From an uncultured Nocardiaceae bacterium (lineage in GTDB: Bacteria; Actinomycetota; Actinomycetes; Mycobacteriales; Mycobacteriaceae), in assembly GCA_936936565.1 (NCBI GenBank), contig CAKZIX010000137.1:1-42445 (forward strand): a DNA stretch of 42,445 nucleotides, in the 5' to 3' direction. Below the pieces are notes generated by a model. That model did not search any database. It was not told the DNA's origin and saw only the letters and a list, made by a program, of their open reading frames with translations. Each line of letters starts with the position of its first letter. The stretch's first letter is position 1. Made by a program: the position numbers and the translations under genes. This document shows positions 33,077 to 41,193 of this stretch, piece after piece.

Positions 33077-35115
33077 TGCAGGAACACGCTGACCCTGCCG
33101 ATGCGGACATCGCCCGGGTGCTGCGGTGCGAGCGATTCGTCGGCGGGCATCCGCGCCGGCGTCTGCGGGCTCTCCACGTACTGGGCGACGAAGGTGACGC
33201 GCACCGAGTCCGTCCAGCGGCCTTCGGCGCGCAGCCGGTGATACAGCTCGGTGATGTCGTAGACGAGTTGCATGCCGCCGTGCTCGTTGTCCGGATCGGC
33301 GGTGTCTTCGATGCCGAAGAAGGACGCGACACCGATCAGATGCGTGTCGTCGGTGGCCGGGTCGCCGTCTGGTGCGTCCAGGTACACGGCGTAGGTCAGG
33401 GGCACCGGCTCCGGGGCGGTGACGTTCTCGAGGCGCAGCAGCGCGCGGCTGGGCCCGGCAACGCTCTCGGCGACGGGGCCTTCCGGGGCCGACAGCCCGA
33501 CGGTCACGGTGGCCCGATCTGCGGTGAGCGGCGTCGGCGCATCGGTGGCGCCGACCAGCTCGGGCGGGAATTCCGGTTCTGGCGTGGGTGCCACGGCGCT
33601 CTCCCTCTGGACCGGAGCGGAGGTGTCTTCGTATCGATAATGCAGCTGGTCGACCGTCTCCAGGACGTCGCGCACGTTCTCGGTGAGTTGTCCGCCGTTC
33701 TCGTCGTGGAACCGGAACGGAACACCGCTCAGCCACGCGGCCTCGTCGGTGTTCGCGCGGTCCGGCATGCCACGCCACACTTCCCAGATCCGGTCGATGT
33801 TGGCGTGATGCAACCAGAAGATCGGGTCCAGCGCGGCGGTGTTGAAGCCTCCCATGTCGCCGCCGACCTGCACGTGTACCGCACCGTGCGGCGCCCCTTC
33901 CAGCGGTCCGCCGACCGAGTTCCCGTCGCCGGCGTGACTGAACCCGGTGCGTTCGCCCGCGAAGGCACTCACCCCGGCGAACGTCGTGGGCGCCAGCGCG
34001 AACCGCAGGTCGACGGCCGTCGCGGTGAGCGGGGCGCCGTTGTTCAGGGTGCGGTTCGGGTGGCGCAGCGGGTTCGGGGTGCCGTCGGGCATGGTCAGGT
34101 CCAGGAACGCGGCGGGCAGGCGGCGCCGGTTCACGTCGGTGCTGCTGTAGTTCCAGTAGGGCAGCGCCCAGGTCTGCTTGGTCAGCTCGTCGACCTCCGG
34201 CAGATCCTGGATCGCACCACGCACGAGGCGCTCGAACCACTCCAGGTACATGCGATGCCACGGCAGGAAGTACCAGGAGAAGTGCTGGCACTGATTGCGG
34301 AAGCTGTCGGGATTGACCGTGGTGCCGTGCACGGCCGCCTGGTAGCGCCAGCCGCGCGGGTCCATCTCGTCGGCGTCGGACCGCGCCCGCAGCGCGCGCA
34401 CCCCGCGGGCGTAGGCGTCGATCACGGGGTGCCACGGGTTGCTGTCGTGCAGGGTCCAGATGTTGCTGCGCCGGAAGACTCGGGCTTCGGTCACGATGAT
34501 CTGTCCGGTGAAGATTCGGTTCGGGTCGGCGATCTGCGGGTTCGCGGCATCGACGGCGGCCACCGTGGTGCCGAATCGCGTGGCGATCGCGGTGAGTGTG
34601 TCACCGGCCTGCACCACGTACTCCGGCCCCGGCACCGGGCGTGGGCCGGCGATCGCGAGCACCTGACCGGTGAAGATCCGGTTCGGGTCGGCCAACTGCG
34701 GGTTCGCGCCGACCAGCGCGGCGACGCCGACGCCGAACCGAGAACCGATGGCGCTCAACGTATCCCCCGCCTGCACCACGTACCGCGACCCGGCTGCGGG
34801 CACCGCCCTCGGGATGGCGAGCACGTGACCGGCGAAGATCCGGTTCGGGTCGGCGATCACCGGGTTGGCGTTGTCCAGCGCGCTCACCGTCGTGCCGAAC
34901 CGGTTCGCGATCGCCGACAGCGTGTCACCGGACTGCACAACGTAATTCGAGCCGGCGGCGGGTGGTGCGCCCGGGATCGTGAGCACCTGCCCCGGGAAGA
35001 TCCGGTTCGGATCGGCGACGTCGGGATTGGCGGCCACGAGTGCCGACTGGGTGACCCCGAAGCGGGTGGCGATGGCGTTGAACGTGTCTCCGGGATTGAC
35101 GATGTAGCTGGCCAT
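33073..35115 (-). CDS. Tyrosinase family protein with four N-terminal LysM domains
   Basis: A 680-residue fusion. Four LysM modules lie at about 3-47, 57-102, 111-156 and 165-209, each with a V-x-x-GDT start and a DPNRIF-G turn. A tyrosinase core follows (~215-450) with CuA ligands His263, His278 and His287 and CuB ligands His410, His414 and His436/437 (FWLHHANIDRIW). Cys276 two residues before His278 matches the Cys-His thioether seen in fungal and plant enzymes. A Pro-rich linker leads to a C-terminal beta-rich domain (~490-680), like the lid or placeholder domain of plant polyphenol oxidases. There is no signal peptide. LysM modules usually bind peptidoglycan or chitin, so the protein may reach the wall by another route. 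A start at ATG 35115 is preceded by AGGAGCC. Upstream are two proteases that could remove the lid domain (inference). Confidence 0.92.
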   Translation of the reverse strand: MASYIVNPGDTFNAIATRFGVTQSALVAANPDVADPNRIFPGQVLTIPGAPPAAGSNYVVQSGDTLSAIANRFGTTVSALDNANPVIADPNRIFAGHVLAIPRAVPAAGSRYVVQAGDTLSAIGSRFGVGVAALVGANPQLADPNRIFTGQVLAIAGPRPVPGPEYVVQAGDTLTAIATRFGTTVAAVDAANPQIADPNRIFTGQIIVTEARVFRRSNIWTLHDSNPWHPVIDAYARGVRALRARSDADEMDPRGWRYQAAVHGTTVNPDSFRNQCQHFSWYFLPWHRMYLEWFERLVRGAIQDLPEVDELTKQTWALPYWNYSSTDVNRRRLPAAFLDLTMPDGTPNPLRHPNRTLNNGAPLTATAVDLRFALAPTTFAGVSAFAGERTGFSHAGDGNSVGGPLEGAPHGAVHVQVGGDMGGFNTAALDPIFWLHHANIDRIWEVWRGMPDRANTDEAAWLSGVPFRFHDENGGQLTENVRDVLETVDQLHYRYEDTSAPVQRESAVAPTPEPEFPPELVGATDAPTPLTADRATVTVGLSAPEGPVAESVAGPSRALLRLENVTAPEPVPLTYAVYLDAPDGDPATDDTHLIGVASFFGIEDTADPDNEHGGMQLVYDITELYHRLRAEGRWTDSVRVTFVAQYVESPQTPARMPADESLAPQHPGDVRIGRVSVFLQ
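34505..35018 (-). repeat. Four-copy tandem repeat encoding LysM modules
   Basis: Near-identical segments such as GATCCGGTTCGGGTCGG recur about every 162 bp (54 codons) at roughly 34514, 34675, 34838 and 34999, the codons for the DPNRIF turn of each LysM module. The high DNA identity suggests recent module duplication and makes slippage or recombination here likely. Confidence 0.75.
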
Positions 35116-35133
35116 GGTGGCTCCTTGTCCTGC

Positions 35134-35337
35134 TCAAATGGTGCGCGTGCTCGGGGCTGACGGACCGCGACGAGGACGCGACGAATCCTGCCGATGTCGC
35201 CGCTGCCCGGGAACCGGGCCTGATTCGGATTGCCGAAGCGCCCGAAATGGATTGCCGGCACCTCGATCCTGTTGCGTACGCAGCGCTTCGACGATGCGGG
35301 CGATCCGGATGCCCGCGTTCTCGAGGGCCGTTGTCAT
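35134..35337 (-). pseudogene. Small ORF with a likely internal frameshift, between protease and tyrosinase genes
   Basis: The annotated frame starts at ATG 35337, overlapping the stop of the trypsin-like gene (ATGA), and runs 67 codons: MTTALENAGIRIARIVEALR and then a Gln/Arg/Ser-rich tail. The G/C-rich third-position pattern holds only to about codon 19 (near 35280) and then moves to another frame, which reads on as IEVPAIHFGRFGNPNQARF and GDIGRIRRVLVAVRQP before the pattern is lost near 35160. This suggests that one coding sequence of about 55-60 residues is broken by an indel, either true decay or a sequence error; a programmed shift is possible but no slippery heptamer is evident. I do not recognise the product. 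Its coupled position in the cassette suggests it belonged to it. Confidence 0.5.
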
Positions 35338-36539
35338 GCCGGACCGTCCTGCACCGGCACCCCCAGCGCGCGCAGCTCGTCCGCGCACCGCGCGATCGCG
35401 TGCGCCACGTTGGTGTCCACACTCGCGCCGGCGAAATGCAGCCCGAAGCCATTGGGCGTCAACGCGTTCCAGTCCAGTATCGGCGAGCCCGAGTTGCCGC
35501 CGAGAGTAGTGGGATCGTGCCCGAAGACCCATTCGCGCGGGTCTCCGGTGAAGCTGCCGAGCGGGCGGTGTGCCAGTCCCGGTGCCAGCCGTTTGACGCC
35601 GACGGCGCTGCCGAGCAGGGTGCTGTTCACCCAGGTCCAGTCCACGCCCTCGTGCACGCCCGCCGCGAACGGGGTGGGACCCGGGAAGCCGACCACACAG
35701 AAGGAGGCCAGGTTGCCGCGCGGCCCGTCGAGGCTGGCGACGACCGGAATCGCCTGCGGCGGTTCGGGTTCGCTGTGCTCGGTCGGCTCGATGCGCAGCA
35801 CCGCGGCGTCCAGGCGCGCATAGGAGACGCCGTCGACGCCCGACGGGGTGGCCTCGACCACCTTGAACCGGTTCACCGTGGCGGCGTTGGATTCGCCGAC
35901 GAAATCGATGAAGACGTCGTCGAGGATGCGGAAGGTGGTGCCCACTCGTTGGATCCGATGTGAGAAGCGCTGCCAGATCTTTTCCAGCACATGCCAATTG
36001 GTGAGAACAAGCCCCTTGCTCGCGTCCACCACCCAGCCGGTGCCGAAGTAGTTCTTGCCGGTGGCCCCGCGCGGTTCGACGCGGCCGACGGCGGCGAACA
36101 CCGAGCGCATCCGGTCCGCGGTCGCCACGAGCTGGTCGTGCCAGCTGCCGGCCATCGGATGTGCCGGGTCGACGCTGCCGCCACGCACCAGCAGCGACGG
36201 CCGCGTCCCGTCGGTGAGGACGATCGCCTCGAGCGTCATTTCGTCGCGCGGATCGAGCGGGGAGCCCGGGTCGGTGTCGAGTTTGCGCATGGTGCGCTGG
36301 GTTTCGCGCAACAGCACCTCGCGCGCCCGGCGGAACTCGCGGGGGTCGCCCACCTCGCCGGCGGCCAGTCGGTCCAGGGCCGGTGCCAGCGCCGACTCGA
36401 GCCGCCCGGTCACCTCCTCGGTGCGCGGCGGCGCGCCCGCGATGTCGTCGAGGATCACCGACTCCAGCCCGGTCCCGTTGCGGTCGGCCGCCGAGCGGGC
36501 CACCACGAGATCGCGCAAGTGTGTCGCCGCCCTGGTCAT
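35334..36539 (-). CDS. Trypsin-like serine protease
   Basis: A 401-residue protein with an N-terminal helical extension (1-~140) and a trypsin-like domain. The triad is His183 in VLTNWHVLEK, Asp244 in ARLDAAVLRI and Ser350 in TLGGNSGSPILDW. There is no signal peptide, unlike secreted trypsins, so it resembles cytoplasmic trypsin-like peptidases found in effector-type loci. The N-terminal part has no known domain. ATG 36539 overlaps the stop of the subtilisin-like gene (ATGA) and its own stop overlaps the small ORF downstream. It probably acts with the subtilisin-like protease and on a product of the same cassette, of which the tyrosinase is the obvious candidate (inference). Confidence 0.9.
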   Translation of the reverse strand: MTRAATHLRDLVVARSAADRNGTGLESVILDDIAGAPPRTEEVTGRLESALAPALDRLAAGEVGDPREFRRAREVLLRETQRTMRKLDTDPGSPLDPRDEMTLEAIVLTDGTRPSLLVRGGSVDPAHPMAGSWHDQLVATADRMRSVFAAVGRVEPRGATGKNYFGTGWVVDASKGLVLTNWHVLEKIWQRFSHRIQRVGTTFRILDDVFIDFVGESNAATVNRFKVVEATPSGVDGVSYARLDAAVLRIEPTEHSEPEPPQAIPVVASLDGPRGNLASFCVVGFPGPTPFAAGVHEGVDWTWVNSTLLGSAVGVKRLAPGLAHRPLGSFTGDPREWVFGHDPTTLGGNSGSPILDWNALTPNGFGLHFAGASVDTNVAHAIARCADELRALGVPVQDGPA

Positions 36540-38110
36540 TCCGGTACTCCGTCCGCGACGCCGAGCCAAGTCAGCAGGCCCGGATTGGAGATCGAGTCGG
36601 TGAGTTCACGACTGGGTTCGGGCGCGTGCGCCACGTCCTCCTGGAGCCCGCGGGGGCGCGCGCGCTCGACCGTCAGCAGCGCCAACTCCGGCCCGTAGCG
36701 TTGCCAGTCGAACGAATCGTCCACCGCCGCATGCGGTCCGACGGTCTCGGCGAGCAGCGACTGCACGGACTGCCGCGCGCTGTCGCGCGCGAGCTGTGGC
36801 GGCGGCACCGACTCGGTGCCGCGGCCCAGGTCCAGGTCTGCGGCGAGCAGTGCGGCGGCGTCGACGATCCCGGCGCCCATCTCGAACGGATCCCACGATT
36901 CGGGCCGGCGCGCCGTCGCACGGACCAGTCGCAGGAACATCGCCTGCAGTGTCTCGCCCCGATCCCGGGCGGCCGCAACGAGATTGGCGCGGCCGTGTTG
37001 GGCGAGCCAGAGGGCCGCGACGCCCGCGGTGAGCGCCACCGCGAAGCTGGTCCCCTGGCCTTGGCCCGTGCCGCTGGGCAACGTGGCCCGGAAGACGTTC
37101 TGGCCCGGCGCCGAGATGTCGACCGCCGCGCCCCGGCAGGTGCCGCGCCACATGCCGTCGGCGGCGTTCACACCCGCAACCGCGATGCATTCCGAGTAGC
37201 GGGCCGGCCACACGACGGTACGCACGCAATTGCCCGCCGCCGCGAGCACGAGCACGTCGGCTTGCACGGCCCGGCGCAGCGCGCGATGTAGCGAAAACGA
37301 CGGAATCCCACCGAGACTCATCGTGATCACGTGCGCACCGTTGGCCACCGCCCAATCGATGGCGCGGGCCACGGTCACCTGGCTGATCCGGATGACGCTT
37401 TCGATCGCTCGGATCGGCATGTGGGTGGCATTCGGTGCGGACCCGGTGAGCACCAGCGTCTTCGGCGACACCGCCACGCTCGCGGTTGCCGTGCCGTGTC
37501 CAGGGTTCATCCCGGTGAGTGGATCGGTGGGATCGGCGTCGTCGTCGATCGTGTCGAAGCCGCCCACCACGGCGCGCCCGGCGAGTTCCTCGTGGTCGCG
37601 CACTCCCGTATCCGGTTGTGCCACCACGATTCCGGCGCCGCCGACCGGTCGCTGCCGCGCCTCGGACAATGCCCATGCCTGCGGTACCCGGAGCCGGTCG
37701 AGCGCCCAGCCGGGCTCGAGCGGCTCGCTGTCGACCCAACAGCCCGGGACGTCGAATCCCTCTTCGCCGAAGCGCGGCTGCACGCCGAACAAGGCCGTCG
37801 GCAAGTCCGGCTCGGCGAGCTCGACTTCGAACGTCGCCGCCAATTCATACGCCGCCGCAAAGGCTTTCGCGGGTTCGACGCCGTCGAGCGTGCGGTCGGT
37901 GAATTCGATCACGAGAATCGAAGGTTCCAGATCCGACAGCGGCGCCACCGTCGGATGCAACTGTGCCAACTCCCGCGCGAGCGCCGCGGCGACCTCTTGC
38001 GGCACCTGGTTGCCCCGGCACTGCAGTGCGAATCGGGCGGGTCCCGAGGTGGTGCCGGCCAATCGCTCGTTGGTCGCGTCCCGCACGACCTCGACCAGGG
38101 TGCCCGCCAT
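36536..38110 (-). CDS. Subtilisin-like (S8) serine protease
   Basis: A 524-residue S8 protease. The triad is Asp167 in VVAQPDTGV, His205 in NPGHGTATAS and Ser355 in GQGTSFAVAL, with oxyanion Asn294 in LAAAGN. An N-terminal region (1-~155) of alpha/beta type could be a prodomain or recognition domain, and ~75 residues follow the catalytic domain. No signal peptide is seen. ATG 38110 has GGAG upstream. It is the first gene of the minus-strand cassette, and a 209-bp gap to the divergent amidohydrolase gene should hold the cassette promoter. All catalytic residues are present. Confidence 0.93.
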   Translation of the reverse strand: MAGTLVEVVRDATNERLAGTTSGPARFALQCRGNQVPQEVAAALARELAQLHPTVAPLSDLEPSILVIEFTDRTLDGVEPAKAFAAAYELAATFEVELAEPDLPTALFGVQPRFGEEGFDVPGCWVDSEPLEPGWALDRLRVPQAWALSEARQRPVGGAGIVVAQPDTGVRDHEELAGRAVVGGFDTIDDDADPTDPLTGMNPGHGTATASVAVSPKTLVLTGSAPNATHMPIRAIESVIRISQVTVARAIDWAVANGAHVITMSLGGIPSFSLHRALRRAVQADVLVLAAAGNCVRTVVWPARYSECIAVAGVNAADGMWRGTCRGAAVDISAPGQNVFRATLPSGTGQGQGTSFAVALTAGVAALWLAQHGRANLVAAARDRGETLQAMFLRLVRATARRPESWDPFEMGAGIVDAAALLAADLDLGRGTESVPPPQLARDSARQSVQSLLAETVGPHAAVDDSFDWQRYGPELALLTVERARPRGLQEDVAHAPEPSRELTDSISNPGLLTWLGVADGVPE

Positions 38111-38319
38111 GATCGGTCTCCGTTCCCACCAGGGTGCGTGCGTTGGTGCAACGCAGATCGATTGTCGCGCCGTGGGCGGGCGTGGACGCGAGTATCGGAC
38201 TACTCGAATCCGGTCTGCCGGGAATCGGCACTCCACGGACGCGATCGGATGTTCCGGTTGGCCTCGCATCGCGGAAGCGCCTGTCGCACAATCCAGGAGC
38301 CGACGCGAAAGGACCTGCG

Positions 38320-39138
38320 ATGACCGACGTGATCGACGCCTGGATGCAACACCCGAACCAAGGCTTCCTGGCGATGCCGATGTTCGATTCGCTGCGGCGA
38401 TGGGCCAAGGGCACGCTGCCGACAGAGTTGCCGCTGTCGTCGACCCTGGATCAGATGGACGCCGCCGGCGTGCGCGTGGGGATGCTCAACGCCTGGCACG
38501 GGCCGGCGGGGCCGATCATCGCCAACGACGAGGTCGGCGCGATCGTGCGGGCCCATCCCGATCGTTTCGTCATGGTGGCGTCGGTGAATCTGCACCGGCC
38601 GATGGAAGCGGTACGCGAATTGCGGCGCTGCGTCGAGGAATTCGGCGCGAAGGCACTGCGGGTGATCCCGTGGCTGTGGGACCTGCCGCCGGACGATCGC
38701 CGCTACTACCCGCTCTACGCGGCCTGTTGCGATCTGGACATCACGTTCTGCACGCAAGTGGGTCACACCGGGCCGATGTGTCCGTCGGAACCGGGCCGGC
38801 CCATCCCCTATCTGGACCGGGTGCTGCTGGAGTTCCCGGAACTGCGGGTGGTCGGCGGGCACATCGGCGTCCCGTGGACCGCCGAGGTGATCTCGCTGGC
38901 GACGAAGTATCCGAACTTCTACATCGACACGTCCGCGTACAAGGTTTCGCGCTACCCCGACGAGCTCGTCGCCTATCTGCGCCGGCACGGGCGCGGCAAA
39001 GTGCTCTTCGGCTCGAACCATCCGGCCTGGCCCGCACCCGCGTGCCTGGCCGGTCTCGACGAGCTCGGCCTGGCGCCCGAGGTGCGCGCGGCGTTCTTGC
39101 GCGACAACGCACTTCGCGCGTTCAAGCTCCCCGGCTGA
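38320..39138 (+). CDS. Amidohydrolase (amidohydrolase_2 superfamily) with a variant metal motif
   Basis: A 272-residue TIM-barrel protein. The start (VIDAWMQHP) belongs to a group in which the usual H-x-H of amidohydrolase_2 enzymes is altered to W-x-Q-H. Other conserved parts are FCTQVGHTG, VVGGHIGVPW, YIDTSAYKVSRYP and the closing VLFGSNHPAW with an Asn in place of the usual Asp of GSDxP. It may be a decarboxylase or hydrolase of an aromatic or lactone compound, or may have lost metal-dependent activity. ATG 38320 has AAAGGA upstream. It is divergent from the protease cassette and its end overlaps the convergent TetR gene by 17 bp. Confidence 0.82.
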   Translation: MTDVIDAWMQHPNQGFLAMPMFDSLRRWAKGTLPTELPLSSTLDQMDAAGVRVGMLNAWHGPAGPIIANDEVGAIVRAHPDRFVMVASVNLHRPMEAVRELRRCVEEFGAKALRVIPWLWDLPPDDRRYYPLYAACCDLDITFCTQVGHTGPMCPSEPGRPIPYLDRVLLEFPELRVVGGHIGVPWTAEVISLATKYPNFYIDTSAYKVSRYPDELVAYLRRHGRGKVLFGSNHPAWPAPACLAGLDELGLAPEVRAAFLRDNALRAFKLPG

Positions 39139-39724
39139 CGAGTCCGCGCAGCAGATCCTCCGCCAGCGCGATCGCCTCCTCGGCGGCGGTCGCGGTGTCT
39201 GTCGCGTCGGCTACCGCGAGCGACAGTTCGGTCAACGCGCCGTAGATCAGCGCGGTGACGAGGTCCGTCCGGCGTTGCGGCTGCGCCGCGGCTGATGCCA
39301 GGGCTGCGACGGCGTCGTCGAGCACGCCGCCCAAGTGCGATCGGTCGAGTTCGCGCCAGCGTTCCCAGCCCAGGGCGAGCGGTCCCTGCAGCAGCACGAC
39401 GTGCCGAAACGTCGGATCGGTGCAGGCCTCGAGGAAGGCCACCGCACCCGCGCGCGCCCGGTCCCACGGTGCGGACTGCGCCGTCATCGCTTGCTCGATC
39501 TGTTGTGCCGCTGCGGTTTCCAGCTCTTCGAAGACGGCCTCGAAGAGCCCGCGCTTACCGTCGAAGTGGTGATACAGCGCGCCGCGGGTGAGCCCGGCCG
39601 TACGCACGAGCTCTTCGGCGGGAATGTCGTCATAGGACTGCGCGGCGAACATCGCGCGTCCGGCCTCGAGCAGTGCTGCCCGGGTGCTGGCCACATACTG
39701 CTCTCTCCGCGTCGCCCCTGTCAT
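39122..39724 (-). CDS. TetR family transcriptional regulator
   Basis: A 200-residue TetR protein. The helix-turn-helix is YDDIPAEELVRTAGLTRGALYHHFDGKRGLF (about 31-61), a canonical TetR motif, followed by a helical ligand-binding domain. It is divergent from the flavin amine oxidase gene, with a 17-bp palindrome (39739-39755) in between that should be its operator, so it probably represses itself and the oxidase. The ligand is unknown. It ends by overlapping the amidohydrolase gene by 17 bp on the other strand. Confidence 0.94.
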   Translation of the reverse strand: MTGATRREQYVASTRAALLEAGRAMFAAQSYDDIPAEELVRTAGLTRGALYHHFDGKRGLFEAVFEELETAAAQQIEQAMTAQSAPWDRARAGAVAFLEACTDPTFRHVVLLQGPLALGWERWRELDRSHLGGVLDDAVAALASAAAQPQRRTDLVTALIYGALTELSLAVADATDTATAAEEAIALAEDLLRGLVSRGA

Positions 39725-39738
39725 ACCCTATGTTTATC

Positions 39739-39755
39739 ACATACACTGTGTATGT
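39739..39755. promoter_or_regulatory. 17-bp perfect palindrome, presumed TetR operator
   Basis: ACATACACTGTGTATGT is perfectly symmetric about its central base and lies in the 57-bp gap between the TetR and flavin oxidase genes. It contains TACACT (39742-39747), a possible -10 for the oxidase, so repressor binding would block the promoter. The size and symmetry fit TetR family sites. Confidence 0.75.
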
Positions 39756-39781
39756 CGGATTCACCGAGCATGGAGGTTGGG

Positions 39782-41155
39782 ATGTCGGACGTGGACGTCG
39801 TCGTCATCGGCGCCGGGATCGCCGGACTGATCGCGGCCCGGCAGGCGGTGCGAGCCGGGCACCGCGTGTCGGTGCTCGAGGCACGCGACCGGGTCGGCGG
39901 GCGGGTGCTCAACGAGACGCTGCCCGGGGGCGAACCCATCGAGATGGGTGGCCAGTGGGTCGGGCCCGGTCAGCATCGCGTGCTCGCGCTGCTCGACGAA
40001 CTCGGACTCGACACCCACCCCACCTACGACGACGGCAAGCACATCGCCGAGATCGGTGGCCGGCGCAGCACCTACACCGGACGCATTCCAGCGCTGAATC
40101 CCTTGGTACTGGCCGACATTCAGCTCGGACAATGGGCCGCCGCCCGGGCCGTCGCGCGGTGCGGGCGGCCCGCCGTCGCAGCCGCACTGGACGGCATCAC
40201 CTTCGCGACCTGGCTGCGCCGGCACGTACGCACCGACGGCGGGCGCGGGTTCTTCTGGATGATCGTGGAGGCGACGTTCTCCGCCGAACCGGAAGATCTG
40301 TCCGCACTGTCGGCGATCCGGTATCTGCAGGCGGCCGGCGGGCTGGACGCGCTCATCAACACCCGGGGCGGCGCCCAGCAGGATCGCGTGGTCGGCGGTA
40401 CCTACGAGATCGCGCTGCGCCTGGCGGCCGAACTCGGCGACACGATCGTGCTCGACGCACCCGTCACCGACATTGCGTGGGACGCAGCCGGAGTGCGCGT
40501 CGCGACCCCGGCGGGCACCGTCTCGGCCCGCCGCGCGATCGTTGCGGTGCCGCCGCCGCTGGCGGGACGTATCCGCTACTCCCCCGGCCTGCCCGGCGAT
40601 CGCGACCAGCTGACCTCACGCATGCCGATGGGGCGGGTGATCAAGGTCAACGTCGCCTATCCGGCGCCGTTCTGGCGTGCCGCCGGCCTCAGCGGCCAGG
40701 TGACCAGCGCGGACCGGCCGTTCGGCATCGTGTTCGACAACACCCCGCCCGCCGGCGATCCCGGCGTGCTGGTCGGTTTCCTCGAAGGCCGCCACGCCGA
40801 CGCCGCCGCGCGCCTGGATGCCGAGGCCCGGCGCGCGCTGGTGCTGGCCGACCTGGTCGAGTATTTCGGCCCGCAGGCCGGCGAGCCGATCGCCTACCTC
40901 GAACGCGACTGGACCGCAGAGCCGTACTCCCGCGGCGGCTACGGCGCCTACCACACCCCGAATACGCTGACCCGCTTCGGCTTTGCGCTTTCCGAGCCGA
41001 TCGGTCCGCTGCACTGGGCGGGCACCGAGACCGCGACCCGGTGGACCGGGTACATCGACGGCGCCATCGAATCGGGCATGCGCGCCGCGCGCGAAGCCGA
41101 CGATGCTCTGCGCCGGATCACCGATCGGCCCGTTCCCGCGGCACGCACCGACTAA
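39782..41155 (+). CDS. Flavin-dependent monoamine oxidase-like protein
   Basis: A 457-residue FAD oxidoreductase of the amine oxidase family. The N-terminal dinucleotide motif is VVVIGAGIAGLIAARQA, followed by VLEARDRVGGRV and GGQWVGPGQHRV, and the C-terminal FAD motif is LHWAGTETATRWTGYIDGAIESG. It should oxidise an amine to an imine with release of hydrogen peroxide; the substrate is not known. ATG 39782 is chosen because GGAGG lies a few nucleotides before it; ATG 39752 is inside the operator. It is divergent from a TetR gene and probably under its control. No signal peptide. Confidence 0.92.
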   Translation: MSDVDVVVIGAGIAGLIAARQAVRAGHRVSVLEARDRVGGRVLNETLPGGEPIEMGGQWVGPGQHRVLALLDELGLDTHPTYDDGKHIAEIGGRRSTYTGRIPALNPLVLADIQLGQWAAARAVARCGRPAVAAALDGITFATWLRRHVRTDGGRGFFWMIVEATFSAEPEDLSALSAIRYLQAAGGLDALINTRGGAQQDRVVGGTYEIALRLAAELGDTIVLDAPVTDIAWDAAGVRVATPAGTVSARRAIVAVPPPLAGRIRYSPGLPGDRDQLTSRMPMGRVIKVNVAYPAPFWRAAGLSGQVTSADRPFGIVFDNTPPAGDPGVLVGFLEGRHADAAARLDAEARRALVLADLVEYFGPQAGEPIAYLERDWTAEPYSRGGYGAYHTPNTLTRFGFALSEPIGPLHWAGTETATRWTGYIDGAIESGMRAAREADDALRRITDRPVPAARTD

Positions 41156-41193
41156 TGTCGCGATCGTGATACTGGCGCCGCAGGACTGCGCGA

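Noticed and set aside
33076..35160. 694-codon plus-strand frame opposite the tyrosinase gene
   Set aside because: Repetitive shadow of the LysM repeats; the copper motifs are on the minus strand.
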